A stretch of 64,000 nucleotides of DNA from Opisthocomus hoazin (taxonomy: Eukaryota > Chordata > Aves > Opisthocomiformes > Opisthocomidae): assembly GCF_030867145.1 (NCBI RefSeq), contig NC_134426.1, positions 2,542,001 to 2,606,000 of the forward strand, given 5' to 3'. The notes under the pieces were generated by a model. It was not told the origin of the DNA and did no database searches. It saw nothing but the letters and a program-made list of their open reading frames with translations. Shown in pieces: positions 33,059-44,513 of the stretch. The first letter of the stretch is position 1, and every line of letters starts with the position of its first letter. The position numbers were made by a program, and so were the translations under genes.

Positions 33059-33400
33059 TCACCACAGTACGCACAGCAGGGAGAAAGGGTTGTAGAAGGA
33101 GGCCACATATTTTCTGAAGAAATCCACTGTCTTTGGACAAAGGATGCACAGGGAATCTTTTGTTTTGAAGCCACTGTGAAATAATGAAGGCAAGTCCATT
33201 TGCTGAGAGGAGGAATTAAATAATACTGAAATCATTCCTTTATAGTATTTGCTGACTTCATATATTTCGTGAGCCCTTAGTACATAGCTTTCATTTTGGG
33301 GAGCAAGTCCTAAATACATCACAACACTCCTTACATCTTTTTGTAAAATCAAAACTAACCACTGGCCAAATTCATCAAGATGATGAGAAGTTCGAGTCAT
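33059..33400 (-). CDS. Unidentified 113-codon frame, open only in unit B
   Basis: The frame begins MTRTSHHLDEFG and has an even residue composition, without repeats. I recognise no domain. In unit A the same frame has a stop (TAA, from a TTATAAAATC versus TTGTAAAATC difference near 19800). Being open in one copy and closed in the other gives no support for selection. It is listed because composition is protein-like and nothing else explains the stretch. Confidence 0.18.
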   Translation of the reverse strand: MTRTSHHLDEFGQWLVLILQKDVRSVVMYLGLAPQNESYVLRAHEIYEVSKYYKGMISVLFNSSSQQMDLPSLFHSGFKTKDSLCILCPKTVDFFRKYVASFYNPFSLLCVLW

Positions 33401-33683
33401 CCTCAGTAATACACAGTGCAGTCACTGACGCCTACAGATTTGGACAACAAACACTGAAACACTACAAACTGGAAGTATTTACCGACGTGACAGCCTAAGT
33501 TTTCAGCGCAGCAGGACCTGCACAGTATGAGCACCCTCAGTCTCAACCTGCCATCTGGTTCACCTCCGTTTCTATCTTGTCTCCTGTCTCTCCGTGCTCT
33601 TCCCTCTGCCAGGCACTCTTCCCAGTCACTCCATCACCTGCCAGTGCCTTTCTCTGTTCTCGTGTTTCGGTGGCAGGTGGTAC

Positions 33684-33819
33684 CTTGAAAGCACTGTTCC
33701 ACCCATGGGACCTGCACCTGTTTCTCTCCTCCCGCCTCTTGGTGCTCTGGCTGCGTGACACTTTCTTTGACCTCAGAGGCCCTTTGTGCCTGGCTCTCTC
33801 CTGCTGCTAAAGCCTGTTC
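33684..33819 (-). other. Candidate exon of unknown gene (unit B)
   Basis: This is the copy of 20143-20278 with acceptor and donor intact. Confidence 0.2.
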
Positions 33820-35389
33820 CTGCAAGAGAAGAGGCAATTAGTTGGTGTCTCCTCCCTGCTATCTCACCTGCATCTCTGTGTCCTGGGCAGCTGGTGGGAA
33901 CTGTCACCATCAGCCCCAGCTGTCCTAGAAGTCCTCTCCTGGCTCTGGGTGTGCTTGGCATCGAACGTGGTTCCTCAAGGAGAAGAGCAAAACTCCAAGT
34001 AACCCCTGGGCACCAACCTGCTGGGAGAGCTCATTTGAAGGCAGGTTGGCAGCAAGCCCCAAGGCTGGTCCAGGGGTGCTCCCTGTCCCGAGCTCAGCCA
34101 CAGGTCCCACACCCGGCTCTCTTGTTACCAAGAGGGATTTGCTTGCATTTTCCTTGTGTTCTAATTCGTGCACGGGAAAAAAGGCAGCAGAAGGACGCAC
34201 TGGCTAAAACCCCTTCTTACTGCCAGCCATAAAGGTGCCTCTCAGCTGGGAGCATGAGAAGGACAAGTAAGCCAAAACAGCAGAATGCAGCAAAAACCAT
34301 AAAACCACACATGAAATGTAAAGAGTGGATTTATTGTCATTATCTCGCAAACCAGGGGATCTCTGATACAGCACCTGGGCAGAGGCACAGGAGCAAAGCA
34401 GGAATGCAGACACCACAGAGCTCAGTCCCTGCTAGAGAAAGAGTGCCAGCTACTGAACTTGGTTCTTTCACCTGGGTACATACGATGTTCACCCAGACAT
34501 AACATTCCACTGTGCCTTGGTCCTTCCCGCAGCAGGGCAGGAATCACAGGCATGTTTGACAGATTGCCTTGGAGTCTGTCAATCACAGACCTATGTTGTC
34601 TAAACACAGATGTTCTGCTTGTTGAGCACACAAGACCAAACAATGATTAGTATGCTGATGTCCTTTTTTGACACCCCAGCTGCAAGTCACTTGAACGTGT
34701 TTGCAATCCTCCTTGTCAATCTTCCGTTATCATCCCCCATGCAGCATGTGACCATCCAACAGCACACAGCATGTCTCCTGCCCTGAAAGACTGTTATGGA
34801 CAGATGGAGCCCAAAGTCATGGGCTAAGTGAACTCCATGAACATTTTAGAGGAATGGCCCAGAAAGTAAGGAATGATATCTCTGTGTGTAAATCAAAAGA
34901 CAGGAAAAGATTTATTGGGAACTGTTGGATCTGAGTGTGATGTAGATGGTCTAAAAGAAGAATTGGATACTGTCCTGGTTTCAGCTGTGTGCCATTCACA
35001 ATATCTTTCCCTTGACCATTCTTGTACCCTCCCATGCAAACAGCCCATCTCTATTTACCCTTTCCTCCCTGGCCCTACTTTGGCTTCCTTTGCACCTTCA
35101 TTTGGCATTTCCAAGCTTGTTACCATGGCAATTCCTCCCTTGGTCATAAATTCCACTGAACAGGTACCGCCTTCTTTTATCAGTAGTGTCCTGCAATTCT
35201 TCATGCTGCTGTCTTATCAGCGGCATCACCAATGTGGTACGCACAAATCAAAAGCTGTCAAAATAGAGCTTCACTCCAGCGAGACCTTCAAAATCTCTGG
35301 GATTTGGCAGTAGAAGCCTGATGAATTTTGACAAGAAGTTGGAAGTCATTTTTTGCGGGGGAGAATAACTCAGAAAAATGTGGGCAGGT

Positions 35390-35890
35390 GGGGACCTGAA
35401 CAGCTCAGGAGTCGCAATGAGGAGAAGGGCCTGGGCATTCCAAGAGATGCCAGATGAGCAAGTGGTGCATGCTCCAAGTGAAGAACCCCACAGCATACAG
35501 GACTGCATTAGGAGGAGCGTGGCCACACAGACAAGACAGTTATCACCCACTTGACTCACTCACACTGGTGTAGCCACATCTGGACTAGTGTGTCTGTATG
35601 CGGGGCTCCGGGTTTACAGCCTCTGTTGGAGAGACTGAGGGAGCTGGGATTCTTTAGTCTTGTGAAGGCCGAGGGCGCTGAAGTAGAAGCCTGCATCTGC
35701 CTGAAGGGTTGTTTCCGAGATGATGGAGCTTTTCCTGGTAGTGAGAAGGGAAGGAAACCTTCCCAAAATGCTGCTTGGAAGGTTCAGACTAGAGGTGAAG
35801 AAAAAGCAGTCTCTCTCAAAGGGTATCCTTGCTGTGAAAGAGGTCACCCAGAAGGACTCTGGATCCTCCCATGGATTTGAAATTCAAGGC
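35390..35890 (+). mobile_element. Old degenerate CR1 fragment
   Basis: Degraded similarity to the CR1 ORF2 C-terminus can be followed. It reads GLGI near 35428, a run matching the CHIRRSV/RPHLEY region, then LERLRELGFFSL near 35620, a close match to the CR1 motif [11 protein letters not shown], and a tail-like end. Stops and indels are frequent. It lies directly right of unit B. Confidence 0.55.
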
Positions 35891-37489
35891 AAAACCAGTG
35901 AGAGTGGAGAGACATCAGTGAAGTTATGGAAATGCTGGTGTGAGTGCTAGGTGGGAAGCAAAGATGTGTGACTACAGGCCGAAGGGAAAGAATTGCAGGC
36001 ATGGGACAGAGTAGGACAATGTGCAGTAGAGATGGCTAAGGACTCTGATGGGGCAAAAAGTTTCAACAAGACCGAGGACTTTGTCCCCTTTGCCATGGCA
36101 ATTACCTCTATCACCGATTCCTACCAGGAGAAACTTTCTTTTGAGGCTCTAAGCGGTGTTTCATCCTCGCGTCTTCTTAGGGAGGCTGAGAGGTTTCGCA
36201 GATTTTTCCTACACTTGTCATTTCTCACCCACACATTCAGCTGTCCCCAAGAAGAGCCCTGAGCCATGTGTGAGGGGCAGGGTCTGCCTTCCCAGGGCCT
36301 GGGGCTCAGCCCTTGGCCTTTCTGCTTCATAAAGCAGGCCAAGGGTTTTCTCAGCATTGCAGCCACCTGCACAGTGCCTCTGCCTACCTGCAATCGTGGC
36401 CTCCAATTCTCTGCTCTAAGGAGTCCCTGGGGAGGCTTTGTCAGTAATGGACCGCAGTGGGGCCAATCAATGCTTCCAGGTACTTTCAGTTTTGCTTCTG
36501 CCTTCCTGAGCATTTTTTTTCATTTCCTCTCAGCATCTGAGGTTCATGGACTCAACACCAAATACCCCATGGGAGTCATTAAAATACAGAAAGTGCCAAG
36601 TTAACAAGCTCCTGTAAATTTCTTCAATTCTTCAAGACTAGCAGGAGCTTTTTCACAGTATAGATAAGGAGGAAGATGTTATACTGTGCCTAATAAAAAT
36701 ATTGTTTTTATTTTAAGGGATGTTTTTAAGTGCTCTTCAGTTTACAGAATTAGTGGTAGAAACATTGTTCAAGTGATATTGTTCCAGGGTGTCTTCTCAG
36801 GAGGGCTGGACAGGTAGGAGAAGCAGTCCCTTGACATCTGACACTCTATGGACAACTTTGCTCCTCACCTCCCCAACCTCAACATTTCTCTCATCGGCCA
36901 CCTGGGACTTGTGTCACTGCTCTTTGCGTCAGGCTCCTTCACTCGTCTCTGCAACCGGATGTTACAGCTCCATTGCACCATCTCCCACCTTCTCTCCACA
37001 GAGAGCTGGCTGCACACACGAACAGCAGGAGTTTTCCTATTTGCAAGAAAACTAATTAAAACATAATCAAGTTCCATAAACAAAACACTCTCTGCAATGA
37101 CATGGCAATTACAATCTACATCTAATGAGGTTGCCTTCCTATAAAACATAATCCTATGAAAAATATTGTAGCTAGGTAGAGGAAAAAAAATAGTCCTAAA
37201 CATAATTAGAGAGTTGGCAAAGGAGACAATCAGACTACTGAAAGGCAGGTAAACTTTTAACTCCCTGATGTCAAAACAGCAGCTCGGTAGGTGACAGGAA
37301 TCTGAATGCACAAAGAGTAAAGGGAGGAGAAAACTGGAGAATAATGGAAAGGGCCTTTGTCTAGGCAGCCTGCATCTGAAAAAAATACTTTAGAAATAGT
37401 GAAGACAGGTGAAAATATATGAAAGTTTTGAGAAATTCAATACACCATTTAACAGGGAGAATAATGGTAATGAAGTGATAGGGGGAGAT
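35891..37489. other. Nothing recognised
   Basis: This is mixed-composition DNA with scattered open frames shorter than 150 codons on both strands. None shows domain motifs. No clear repeat was identified by eye. Confidence 0.35.
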
Positions 37490-37900
37490 TGACATTTGTT
37501 TGGAATATCCCTTTCAAAGCTTCCTGGCATTGGTCGAGGGCTCTTGTGAGTGAGGACAAGGCAATGTAGCGCCTGTTGTTGAAAGAGCTCAGAAAGTCAA
37601 CCCAGGGAACCCCAGGCTGTACAAGGTCACTTTGGCATTTCTGTGCACCTAAAAAAGAACATGTCCAAAAGCAGTCAGCATGGATTGATGATGGATCAAT
37701 CATGACTCTCAAACCTGATTGCCATCATGATGAAGTATCAGCATTTGTGCATGAGTAAAGAACAGTGGATGCCATTTTTGACCCTTCTGACATGGTTTCC
37801 CTCAATGTTCTTTTTCCCAGGTTAGGCCATTACAGTCTGGATGGGTTGACAAAGAAATGGGTAAACAAACAGTTGGATGATCATCTGAGAGAGCAGTGGT
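37490..37900 (+). mobile_element. Possible ancient LINE reverse transcriptase remnant
   Basis: AGTCAGCATGGATTGATG at 37673 resembles the SSQHGF motif of CR1 reverse transcriptase. Further right a KKWVNKQLDD stretch sits where the [10 protein letters not shown] motif would be. The frame is lost many times, so this is tentative. Confidence 0.35.
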
Positions 37901-38059
37901 GAAGGAGGCATGCCCTACCTGGAGTTCACTGGGATGTACTTGGACACTGTGGGGCAGCAGAGGGAATTATCCTTGACTCCTCATGGTTTTCTTCCCAAGC
38001 TCCACTTCACTCCTAACTCCTAACACCCAAGTGTCATAGGGAGGATGTGGAATGGGAGT

Positions 38060-38330
38060 GGCAGTCAGTTCATAACACTTTGTTTCTGAAATTCTCCATT
38101 GTGGCTCTTTCCCACTGGCCTCAGTTCTCCACAAACTGCTCCAGAGTGGATCCTTTCCACAGGGTACAGTCCTTCAGGAACAGGCTGTTCCAGCATGGGT
38201 CCCCCACAGGCCACAGGGCCTGCCAGAAAACCTGCACCTTCATGGGCTTCTCTCCATATGCAGTGGTTTCTGCCAGGATCCTGCTCCACCGAGGTCCTCC
38301 ATGGGCTGCAGCTCTCACTATCCTAAGGGA
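38060..38330 (-). mobile_element. LTR fragment with internal tandem units
   Basis: On the minus strand it reads repeated units of about 50 bp of the type CCCACGCTGGAGCAG-CTG-CTGAAGGACTG, the same units as in the LTR at 47167. About five diverged copies remain. Open frames in this stretch are by-products of the tandem unit. Confidence 0.55.
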
Positions 38331-38544
38331 TAAAGGCCAGCCCAACATTGCTTCTCTTCTGGACCAGACCACCAGATGTCCTGGAGGATGGCTGTTTGCT
38401 GAGCCCATGGGAGTAAAGAAAACTCCATGCTTGTAACACAACACTGTATTGCTATTGCTCATCCATGTTTGCCCAGTGTCAAGGCCTTCTATGTTTCTCA
38501 CTCTGCTCCCTTGTAACAAATATGTAGGCAGATGGAAAAAAGTT

Positions 38545-38910
38545 GAGAGGGGACACAGCCAGGACAGCTGATCCAAACTACCCAGAGGGATATTCCATAC
38601 CATATGACCTCATGCTCAGGAAGAAAAGCTTGGGACAGAGGAAGAAGGATGTGGAGGTTTTGATTGTTCAAGGATTCTGCTGCTCGGAGAGAGGCAGAGC
38701 ATCTGTCTGCTTGTGGGACGTGGTGAAAGATGGTCTTTGTTTAACTTGGTGAGGCTTTTAAAATTTCTTCTCTTCACCTATTAAACTGTTCTTCTCTTGA
38801 GCTGAAACTTTTCACACTTTATTTTTTCCTGTTCTCTGTCCTGTCCCACTGGGGAAGAGGAGGGAAGAGTGAGAAGCTGCTGGGCTATTGGCCAGAGTCA
38901 CCCCACCACA
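38545..38910 (+). mobile_element. LTR 3' half
   Basis: It begins GGACACAGCCAGGACAGCTG, has a GGGATATTCCATACCATATG core, then an ATTAAA polyadenylation-like hexamer near 38780 and a GTCCCACTGGGG segment. It ends in a C-rich CACCCCACCACAG. I recognise this order as the 3' half of a common avian LTR family. The first half is not present here, but a separate first-half fragment of the same family is at 41998. Confidence 0.6.
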
Positions 38911-38974
38911 GCAAGGAATTTGTTGATAACTGGGAAAGAGTTTGGTGCGGGGCCGCCAAGATGCTCAGAGGCTC

Positions 38975-39400
38975 AAGCACTTGTCTGGCAGGAGAAATTG
39001 AGGGCAAGGGTCTTCTTTAGCCTGAAGAGTGGAAGAGCTCAAGAATCTCATGACAGGCTTTCTGTCCCTGTGCAAAGTCTCCATGAAGATGGAGCCAGTC
39101 TTGTTACCATGGTGCTTGGCAGGAGGATTACAGACAATAGTAAGATGTGGAACAAAGAAAGATTCAGGATAGAGAAAAGGAAAGTATTGCTGTCCACGAG
39201 GGCATCCAACATACAAACATTTCAGTAAGTCTTCCAGAGATGTAGTGCCATCTCTGTCCTTGGAAGCTTTCCAGTCACCACTGGATCAAGCCTTGAGCAA
39301 TGTGGTCTGACTCCATAGCTGGCCCTAATGTGAATGCAAGGCCAGACCAGAGACCTCCTCCAGTCCCACGAAGGAGATGGGAAACCTAAATGATACTGGG
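38975..39400 (+). mobile_element. Old degenerate CR1 3' portion
   Basis: It reads LRARVFFSLKSGRAQ near 38998, then a frame corresponding to the ORF2 C-terminal Arg/Lys-rich segment, then GCTTTCCAGTCACCACTGGATCAAGCC, which is like the CR1 3' coding end. It has decayed strongly. Confidence 0.5.
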
Positions 39401-39994
39401 GTTCCTTCCTCTCTTGCTCTTCCCTTAAGAACACTAGTGAAAGTTCTCAGGTGACCCACGACCATGTAAGTAAGTCAGATATTAGTACAGTCAGACCAGC
39501 TGCAGTTTTCTTGTCCTGCTCCAGGCGGTGTTGCCCAGATGCCAGGCTGCTTGACAAGTATTCCCAAAAGAGTCCAAATCAATTTCTTTACTTCCCCTTT
39601 CATTCCCTTTTCACTCTTCCTACCTCTCCAGTCCTCTTTAACCATTCTTATCCCCTCCTATGCAAAAAAATGCTGTCTTCTTTGCCATTTCCCAACTGAA
39701 CCTGCATTTGATCATTTTGGACCCTCCGTTTACTGATGATTACAGCAGTGCTTTCCAGCTTGCTTAGAAACTCCATGAACACTAGTACTCTTTTCTTATC
39801 CCCAAAACTTATTTTACAGTAATGTTAGGAGCGCCATAACTCAGGAAGACCATTGGTACACATACTTTAAAAGCCAGATTGTTGCAGGTCCTGTCCATGG
39901 GACCTTGACACACCTGGTGATTTGGCCAACAGGAACCTGAATGTTTAGAAGAAACAGAACAAGCCCATGTAGCAGAATGGGGAAGGAACTGACT

Positions 39995-40260
39995 GGCAAA
40001 GGAGTGCCCTGAAGAGAAGGGCCTGGGCATCATGATAGCAGATGCCATAGCAGCCAGTGGGCCTCACATTTCAGAATGAAATTGGAGAAACTGAAGAAGG
40101 TCCAGATGAGGTCTGCCAAGATGAAACGAGGGGGCCTAAAGTATGAACTGTGAGGAGAGTCTGAGGGAATTATGCATCTCTGGCCTCCTGAAGGGGAGGC
40201 ATGGGTTGCCGTGGTACGAGCCTGCAGCCACCTGGAGAGTTGACTGAGCCAAGCTCTCCT
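39995..40260 (+). mobile_element. Old degenerate CR1 fragment
   Basis: GAAGAGAAGGGCCTGGGCATC matches the start of the 35390 element, followed by a GGTCCAGATGAGGTCTGCCAAGATGA stretch equivalent to the [12 protein letters not shown] region. It has decayed. Confidence 0.45.
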
Positions 40261-40284
40261 CTATAGTGGCAAGTGATCGTCGGA

Positions 40285-40460
40285 ATCATAGGAATCATAG
40301 AATCATAGGTTGGAAAAGACCTCTAAGATCATCAAGTCCAACCATCCGCCCAATACCACCATGCTTAGTAAATCATATCCCAAAGTGCCGTATCTACAGG
40401 TTTTTTGAACACCTCAAAACACAACGTGTAGATATGGCACTTTGGGATATGGTTTAGTAA
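40285..40460. mobile_element. CR1 3' end as an inverted pair (hairpin)
   Basis: The left half (40285-40405) is a minus-strand CR1 3' end of the ATCATAGAATCATAGGTTGG / AAGACCTCTAAGATCATC type. The right half repeats, in the opposite orientation, the segment GTAGATATGGCACTTTGGGATATGGTTTAGTAA. Together the arms of about 34 bp can pair with a loop of about 30 bp. Confidence 0.8.
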
Positions 40461-41639
40461 GATATGACAGAAGCAACAGCCACAAAGTGCTTCTTGGGAG
40501 CTTTAGGCTGAGCTTTAAGCAAAATCAAATGGACTAGGAGGAGCATTGCTGTGATCTCTACCTTTGGATCTCTTCACATTTCATCTCCACAATGTCACAG
40601 TGAGACTGGAGGCTGCCCTAGAGACCCCCAACAGTCTCTTTCCCACCAGCCCTTCCATGAGCCTGTGCTTTCCTACACGTTCTGCCAGAAGAGATGAAGC
40701 TGGAGATGCGGGCCTCTACATTATAGGACAACTCAGGGTGGAGTGGAGCTCAGAAGGTCTCAACTCCAGTGCCCAGTTCAAAGAGAGGCCAGCTCTGAGG
40801 TCAGACCAGCTTACACAGTAAGTGTTAGCACCCACAGAGAGAGTTTACACATGAAGCACGCATCTAAGCCTCCAGTACAGAAATGGAGATGATGCATTTG
40901 ACCAGCTCCCTGAACACAGCTATTGGTACATCAGGCCTCTTGAAATTCCTGGGAACATCCACCTTCTACAAGCTTCCTCAGATGTCTTCCCACAGTTGGG
41001 TTGCTTTAGGCTGGAACAGAATTGAAAGTAAGGCTCTAACTTGGGTACTCTCAACTTCATTGCTAAAAGACAGTGAAGTGGAAGGGGCTCTTGTGGATGG
41101 TTGAAGGCCTTCGAGAAAGGAGCTGAAGTTAAGAGTCTGGAACTAGCATGGCCTTTAGATCACTTCTCATGTGATGTCTTTCTTCTAAACTTTCAATCAC
41201 TGGCACCCAGAAACCTCACCTGTTCCTCTCCTCCCAAAACCTCACCAAGTGGTGGGAAAAAAGGAATCAGAAAGGCCCTAGGCCTCTGTGAATCAGCTGG
41301 GGTCTGGCACTTGGAGGGCCACAGCGTCATTTGCTTGTATAAGTGATCAAGAATGAGCTGGGAAGCGAGTCCGCAAGCCCAAGTCAACGAAGTCCATGTG
41401 CAGGCAAAGCTGTGTCTATGGCTGTGTTTGGAGACCAGTACACATACAGCATAGATAAAGCTATGGCTGCAACTCCGGCTTGCACTAAGACAGTCTCCTG
41501 GGCCTATGGAACAGAGGAGTGGGTGGAATCCCCAGGTGAGGCTGCTCAGGGGCAAGAAGGCCTATGGATGTTCTCAGGGCCCTGACACTGCACCCATGGG
41601 ATCCCACTTGCCAGTGCCCTCAATAGGACAAACTCTCAT
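40461..41639. other. Nothing recognised
   Basis: Open frames up to 120 codons occur on the minus strand (41193-41555), without motifs. No clear repeat is visible. Confidence 0.3.
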
Positions 41640-41870
41640 TGCCTGATGTCCAGGGTCTGATCTCTGCTACTCTCCTTCCCCACCTACCTGGGGATCTGAG
41701 ACATCACAACTTCATGGTCACTATGGTCAAGGCTGACACTAGTCTTTACACCCCTGGCCAGCTCATCCTCTGTTGGGACTGACCGGTGCAGATGAATATC
41801 ATGGCGGATGGCCTGTTGCGCAGCTGTGCTCAGAACTTTTGTACAAACACCACTAGAAACCACATGGACT
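41640..41870 (-). mobile_element. Old CR1 endonuclease remnant
   Basis: On the minus strand it reads SLDHSDHEVVMSQI, corresponding to the CR1 endonuclease motif [11 protein letters not shown]. The rest has decayed. A related fragment is at 59990. Confidence 0.5.
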
Positions 41871-41997
41871 GTTTTCTTCCTCCTGTCTCACTTGGCCGGT
41901 GAATACTTGGGAGACTGAGGAGTGCCCCATCAGAGCCAGGTACTGGGATTCACAGATTTTTTCAGGACATTTAAATAAGACATTGTTCACTCCTCAG

Positions 41998-42240
41998 CCT
42001 GGACCTGGCTGGGATGCAGTTAGTTCTCTTCACAGCAGGCCATATGGTGATCTGCTTTGGATTTGTAACTAAACTGATAACACACCAGTGTTTTGGACAC
42101 TGCTGAGCAGTCCTCACAGAGCATGAAAGCCTCCTTTTCCTCACACTCTGCCTGCCCAGCAAGTAGACTGGAGGTACAGAAGAAGTTAGCAAGGGAACAG
42201 CTGGGACAGCTCACCCCAAATGACCAAAGGAATATGAAGG
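41998..42240 (+). mobile_element. LTR 5' half
   Basis: It has the order CTGGCTGGGATGCAGTTAG, TCTTCACAGCAGG, TTTTGGATTTGTA, CACTGCTGAGCAGT, GAGGTACAGAAGAAGTTAGC, GGGACAGCTCACCCC, CCAAAGGAATAT. This is the 5' half of the same avian LTR family whose 3' half lies at 38545. No internal retroviral sequence follows. Confidence 0.6.
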
Positions 42241-43552
42241 ATTGTTGGGGCCTGGAGCACATTATGGACAGCAAAGTTTGCGAGAGATGGGTTTTTGAGA
42301 AATCCACCAGAGACCAACACTGAGCCCTGCGGGAGAGTGGGGTGACCATGCATCAAAGGTCCCTCCTCAAAATGGCACAGACCAGGGCCCTCTCTTCTGC
42401 ATCTTTTCCATCAGCACCCTGCTCTGTTCCCCCACCCTGCACACTCACACAGCTCAGCTCTACACTGGCACTTTCCTCTCCCGGGCACTTCACAGCTCAG
42501 CCCAGTCTCTCCCCAGCTCTGCCCGCCTCCCCTACCCTCTCCCAGCCCAGCAGAGCCGCCCAGTCTGTGCTGGGCCCATGGCAGTACACACTGGCGGGTG
42601 CTGCAGAGCTCGGGACAGTCAACCCACAGCCCCAGCCCCTCTGAAGGGCACAGCATGTCCTGGAGAGCAGAGAAGGGTGTTCAGAATCCCCATCAGCCCC
42701 ACGGATTGTGTTGGCCTCAAGGGCATGAGGAAACAGAAGCTAGGCACTCTCTGGCTCTCCTAAATTCATATGGTGGGTGGTCCCCAACCCTGACTGAATT
42801 TGCCCTCTCCTCTGCTCCCACCAGCCCCACTTCCCAGGACAGCAGTAGAATCTTGGCCCTGGGGGTCCTCAGGCAGCTCCCACATCTCTCCAGGACCTCT
42901 TCCTGTGACTGCTGTGTTCCCAATGACGCCCATGGCACTGCAGAGTCCTCCTTCATGGGTATGCCAATTTAGTGCTTTACATTTCATGAACTTCACCTTT
43001 GACAGCGTTTCATCTTCTGAGTCTCCATCTATTCAACCAGGGCACGTGGTGAGTCCACATGCTCTTCTATCCTCACCCCTCCAAATTAAATTCCAGAGAG
43101 TTCAGTATATGCCATCAGTCCTGTCACAGAGGAGGAAACCTGAGGAGATAATGGAGAGCTCATGGACCATCTCCCCTGTCATTGGACAAGAAGAAGAGAG
43201 CTTTGGAATCCAGAACCCTTGGTCCAGTGTAAAACAAATGTAAAAGGATCTTAACCTCAAAACCATTGATAACCCAAAGAGAACAGACTCTTTAAAAGAC
43301 CCATTCCTTGGATGTTTTCTTGGAAGCTACATTTAAGGAAGAGCCCAACCTTCAGGCACTGCACCCAAGAGATCCCAGTCTATTGAAGCACTGCTATCTG
43401 ACAGGCCACATCTGACAGAGTGTTGTGCAAGAGTCAGATACAACAGGATCAAGCCCAAAGACAAGGAATATAAACCCAGAAAATTATCTATAAGCAGGAT
43501 TGACAGAAGAGAAAACAGCAGACCTGTGGCCTGAAATGAACCCTGGGAAATG
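42241..43552. other. 3' flank of the olfactory receptor pseudogene
   Basis: This is a C-rich stretch at 42350-42660 with many CTCACACAG/CCCAGC runs, and overlapping frames on both strands that look compositional. The segment near 43330-43370 (CCAACCTTCAGGCACTGCACCC) also occurs downstream of the intact receptor (48355), so receptor and flank were duplicated together. Confidence 0.4.
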
Positions 43553-44231
43553 TTAGTGTTGGTGAAACAGGATCCATTGGGTGAGTTTCCTTAGAGCATC
43601 CTTGAGCTCCCGGTTCCTTATGCTGTAGATGAGGGTGTTCAATGCTTGAGGAATCATTGAGTAGAGAAGGGATACCACCACATCTAAGGATGGGGAGGAC
43701 ATGGAGGGGGGTTTCAGGCAAGCAAATGTGCCAGTGCTGGTAAACAGGGAGATCATGGCCAGGTGAGGGAAACACGTGGAAAAGGCTTTGTGCCGTCCCT
43801 GCTCAGAGGGGACACAAGCTCTGCTTCCCAGGAGGGTTCCCGTAGTGCAGGGGTCTGCAGATGGCAACATAGCTGTTATAGGTCATGATGGTGAGGAGAA
43901 AGTACTAAGCGGAGATCAACAAAACGATAAAAAAGACTTGTGCAGCACATCCCAAGTAGGAGATGGCCCTTCTGTCCCAGAGGGAGTTGGCCATGGCTTT
44001 GGGGAGAATGGTGGAGATGCAGCCAAGGTCAAGGAAGGAGAGGTTGAGTAGGAAGAAGTACACGGGGGTGTGGAGGTGGTGGTCACAGGCTATGACAGTG
44101 ATGATGAGGCTGTTGCTGAGGAGGGCAGCCAGGTAGATGGCCAGGAAGAGCCAGATGGTCAAGAGCTGCAGCTCCTGTGTGTCTGCCAATGCCAGGAGGA
44201 GGAACTGGGTGATGGAGCTGCTGTTGGACAT
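43553..44231 (-). pseudogene. OR14-like olfactory receptor pseudogene
   Basis: The N-terminus to transmembrane segment 3 is readable: NSSSITQFLLLALADT, SNSLIITVIACD, LHTPVYFFLLNLSF. A TAG at 43905 then breaks the frame where the intact copy has SEFYLL. The DRY-like motif is altered (TYNSYVAIC). A frameshift follows at the CTACGGG-AACCC site, and GSRACV is joined directly to SEQGRHKAFSTC. About 300 bp (the second intracellular loop through transmembrane 5) are therefore deleted. The C-terminal half resumes with CFPHLAMISLF and a degraded NPLIY box (NTLIYSIRN). Its 5' flank resembles that of the intact gene at 48929 until a CR1 interrupts at 44514. Confidence 0.9.
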
Positions 44232-44513
44232 TTGCTACCTCTGAGCACAGGGACCTGTTCTAGAGGAAAAAGACAGTGACAAAATTGGGTGAGACTTCTC
44301 AGAGCAAAGCCAGACAATTTCTAACAATATTGCTCCCCTCTCTTAATATTCCTCCCCTCCCATAACCCCCCGCCCCTGTTCCAGTTCATCTCCTTTCTCT
44401 GGTTCCTGCTGTCTTGAGTGTCTAATGATTAGCAGGACTGCGGGCTCCCAAGGAGTCAGCTCTTCCCTCCTGCAGTGGCTAGAGGGATGCTGGTTTGTGA
44501 CAGCTCCAATATT

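Larger units (their letters stand above)
28660..35307 (+). repeat. Duplicated unit B
   Basis: This 6,648-bp partner of unit A has the same left edge and, at 35307, the same last shared base (GATTTGG). It lacks the gag/protease stretch (between GTTAAC near 29797 and ACTAAAAATG near 29811) and lacks the RIM-BP-like frame together with one CR1. Confidence 0.9.

Noticed and set aside
38047..38603. Overlapping frames of 129 and 160 codons
   Set aside because: They come from the tandem units of an LTR fragment and resemble frames read from the LTR at 47167.
42342..42972. Pro/Ser-rich open frames of 100-124 codons on the plus strand
   Set aside because: These are compositional, from a C-rich stretch, and are overlapped by frames on the other strand.
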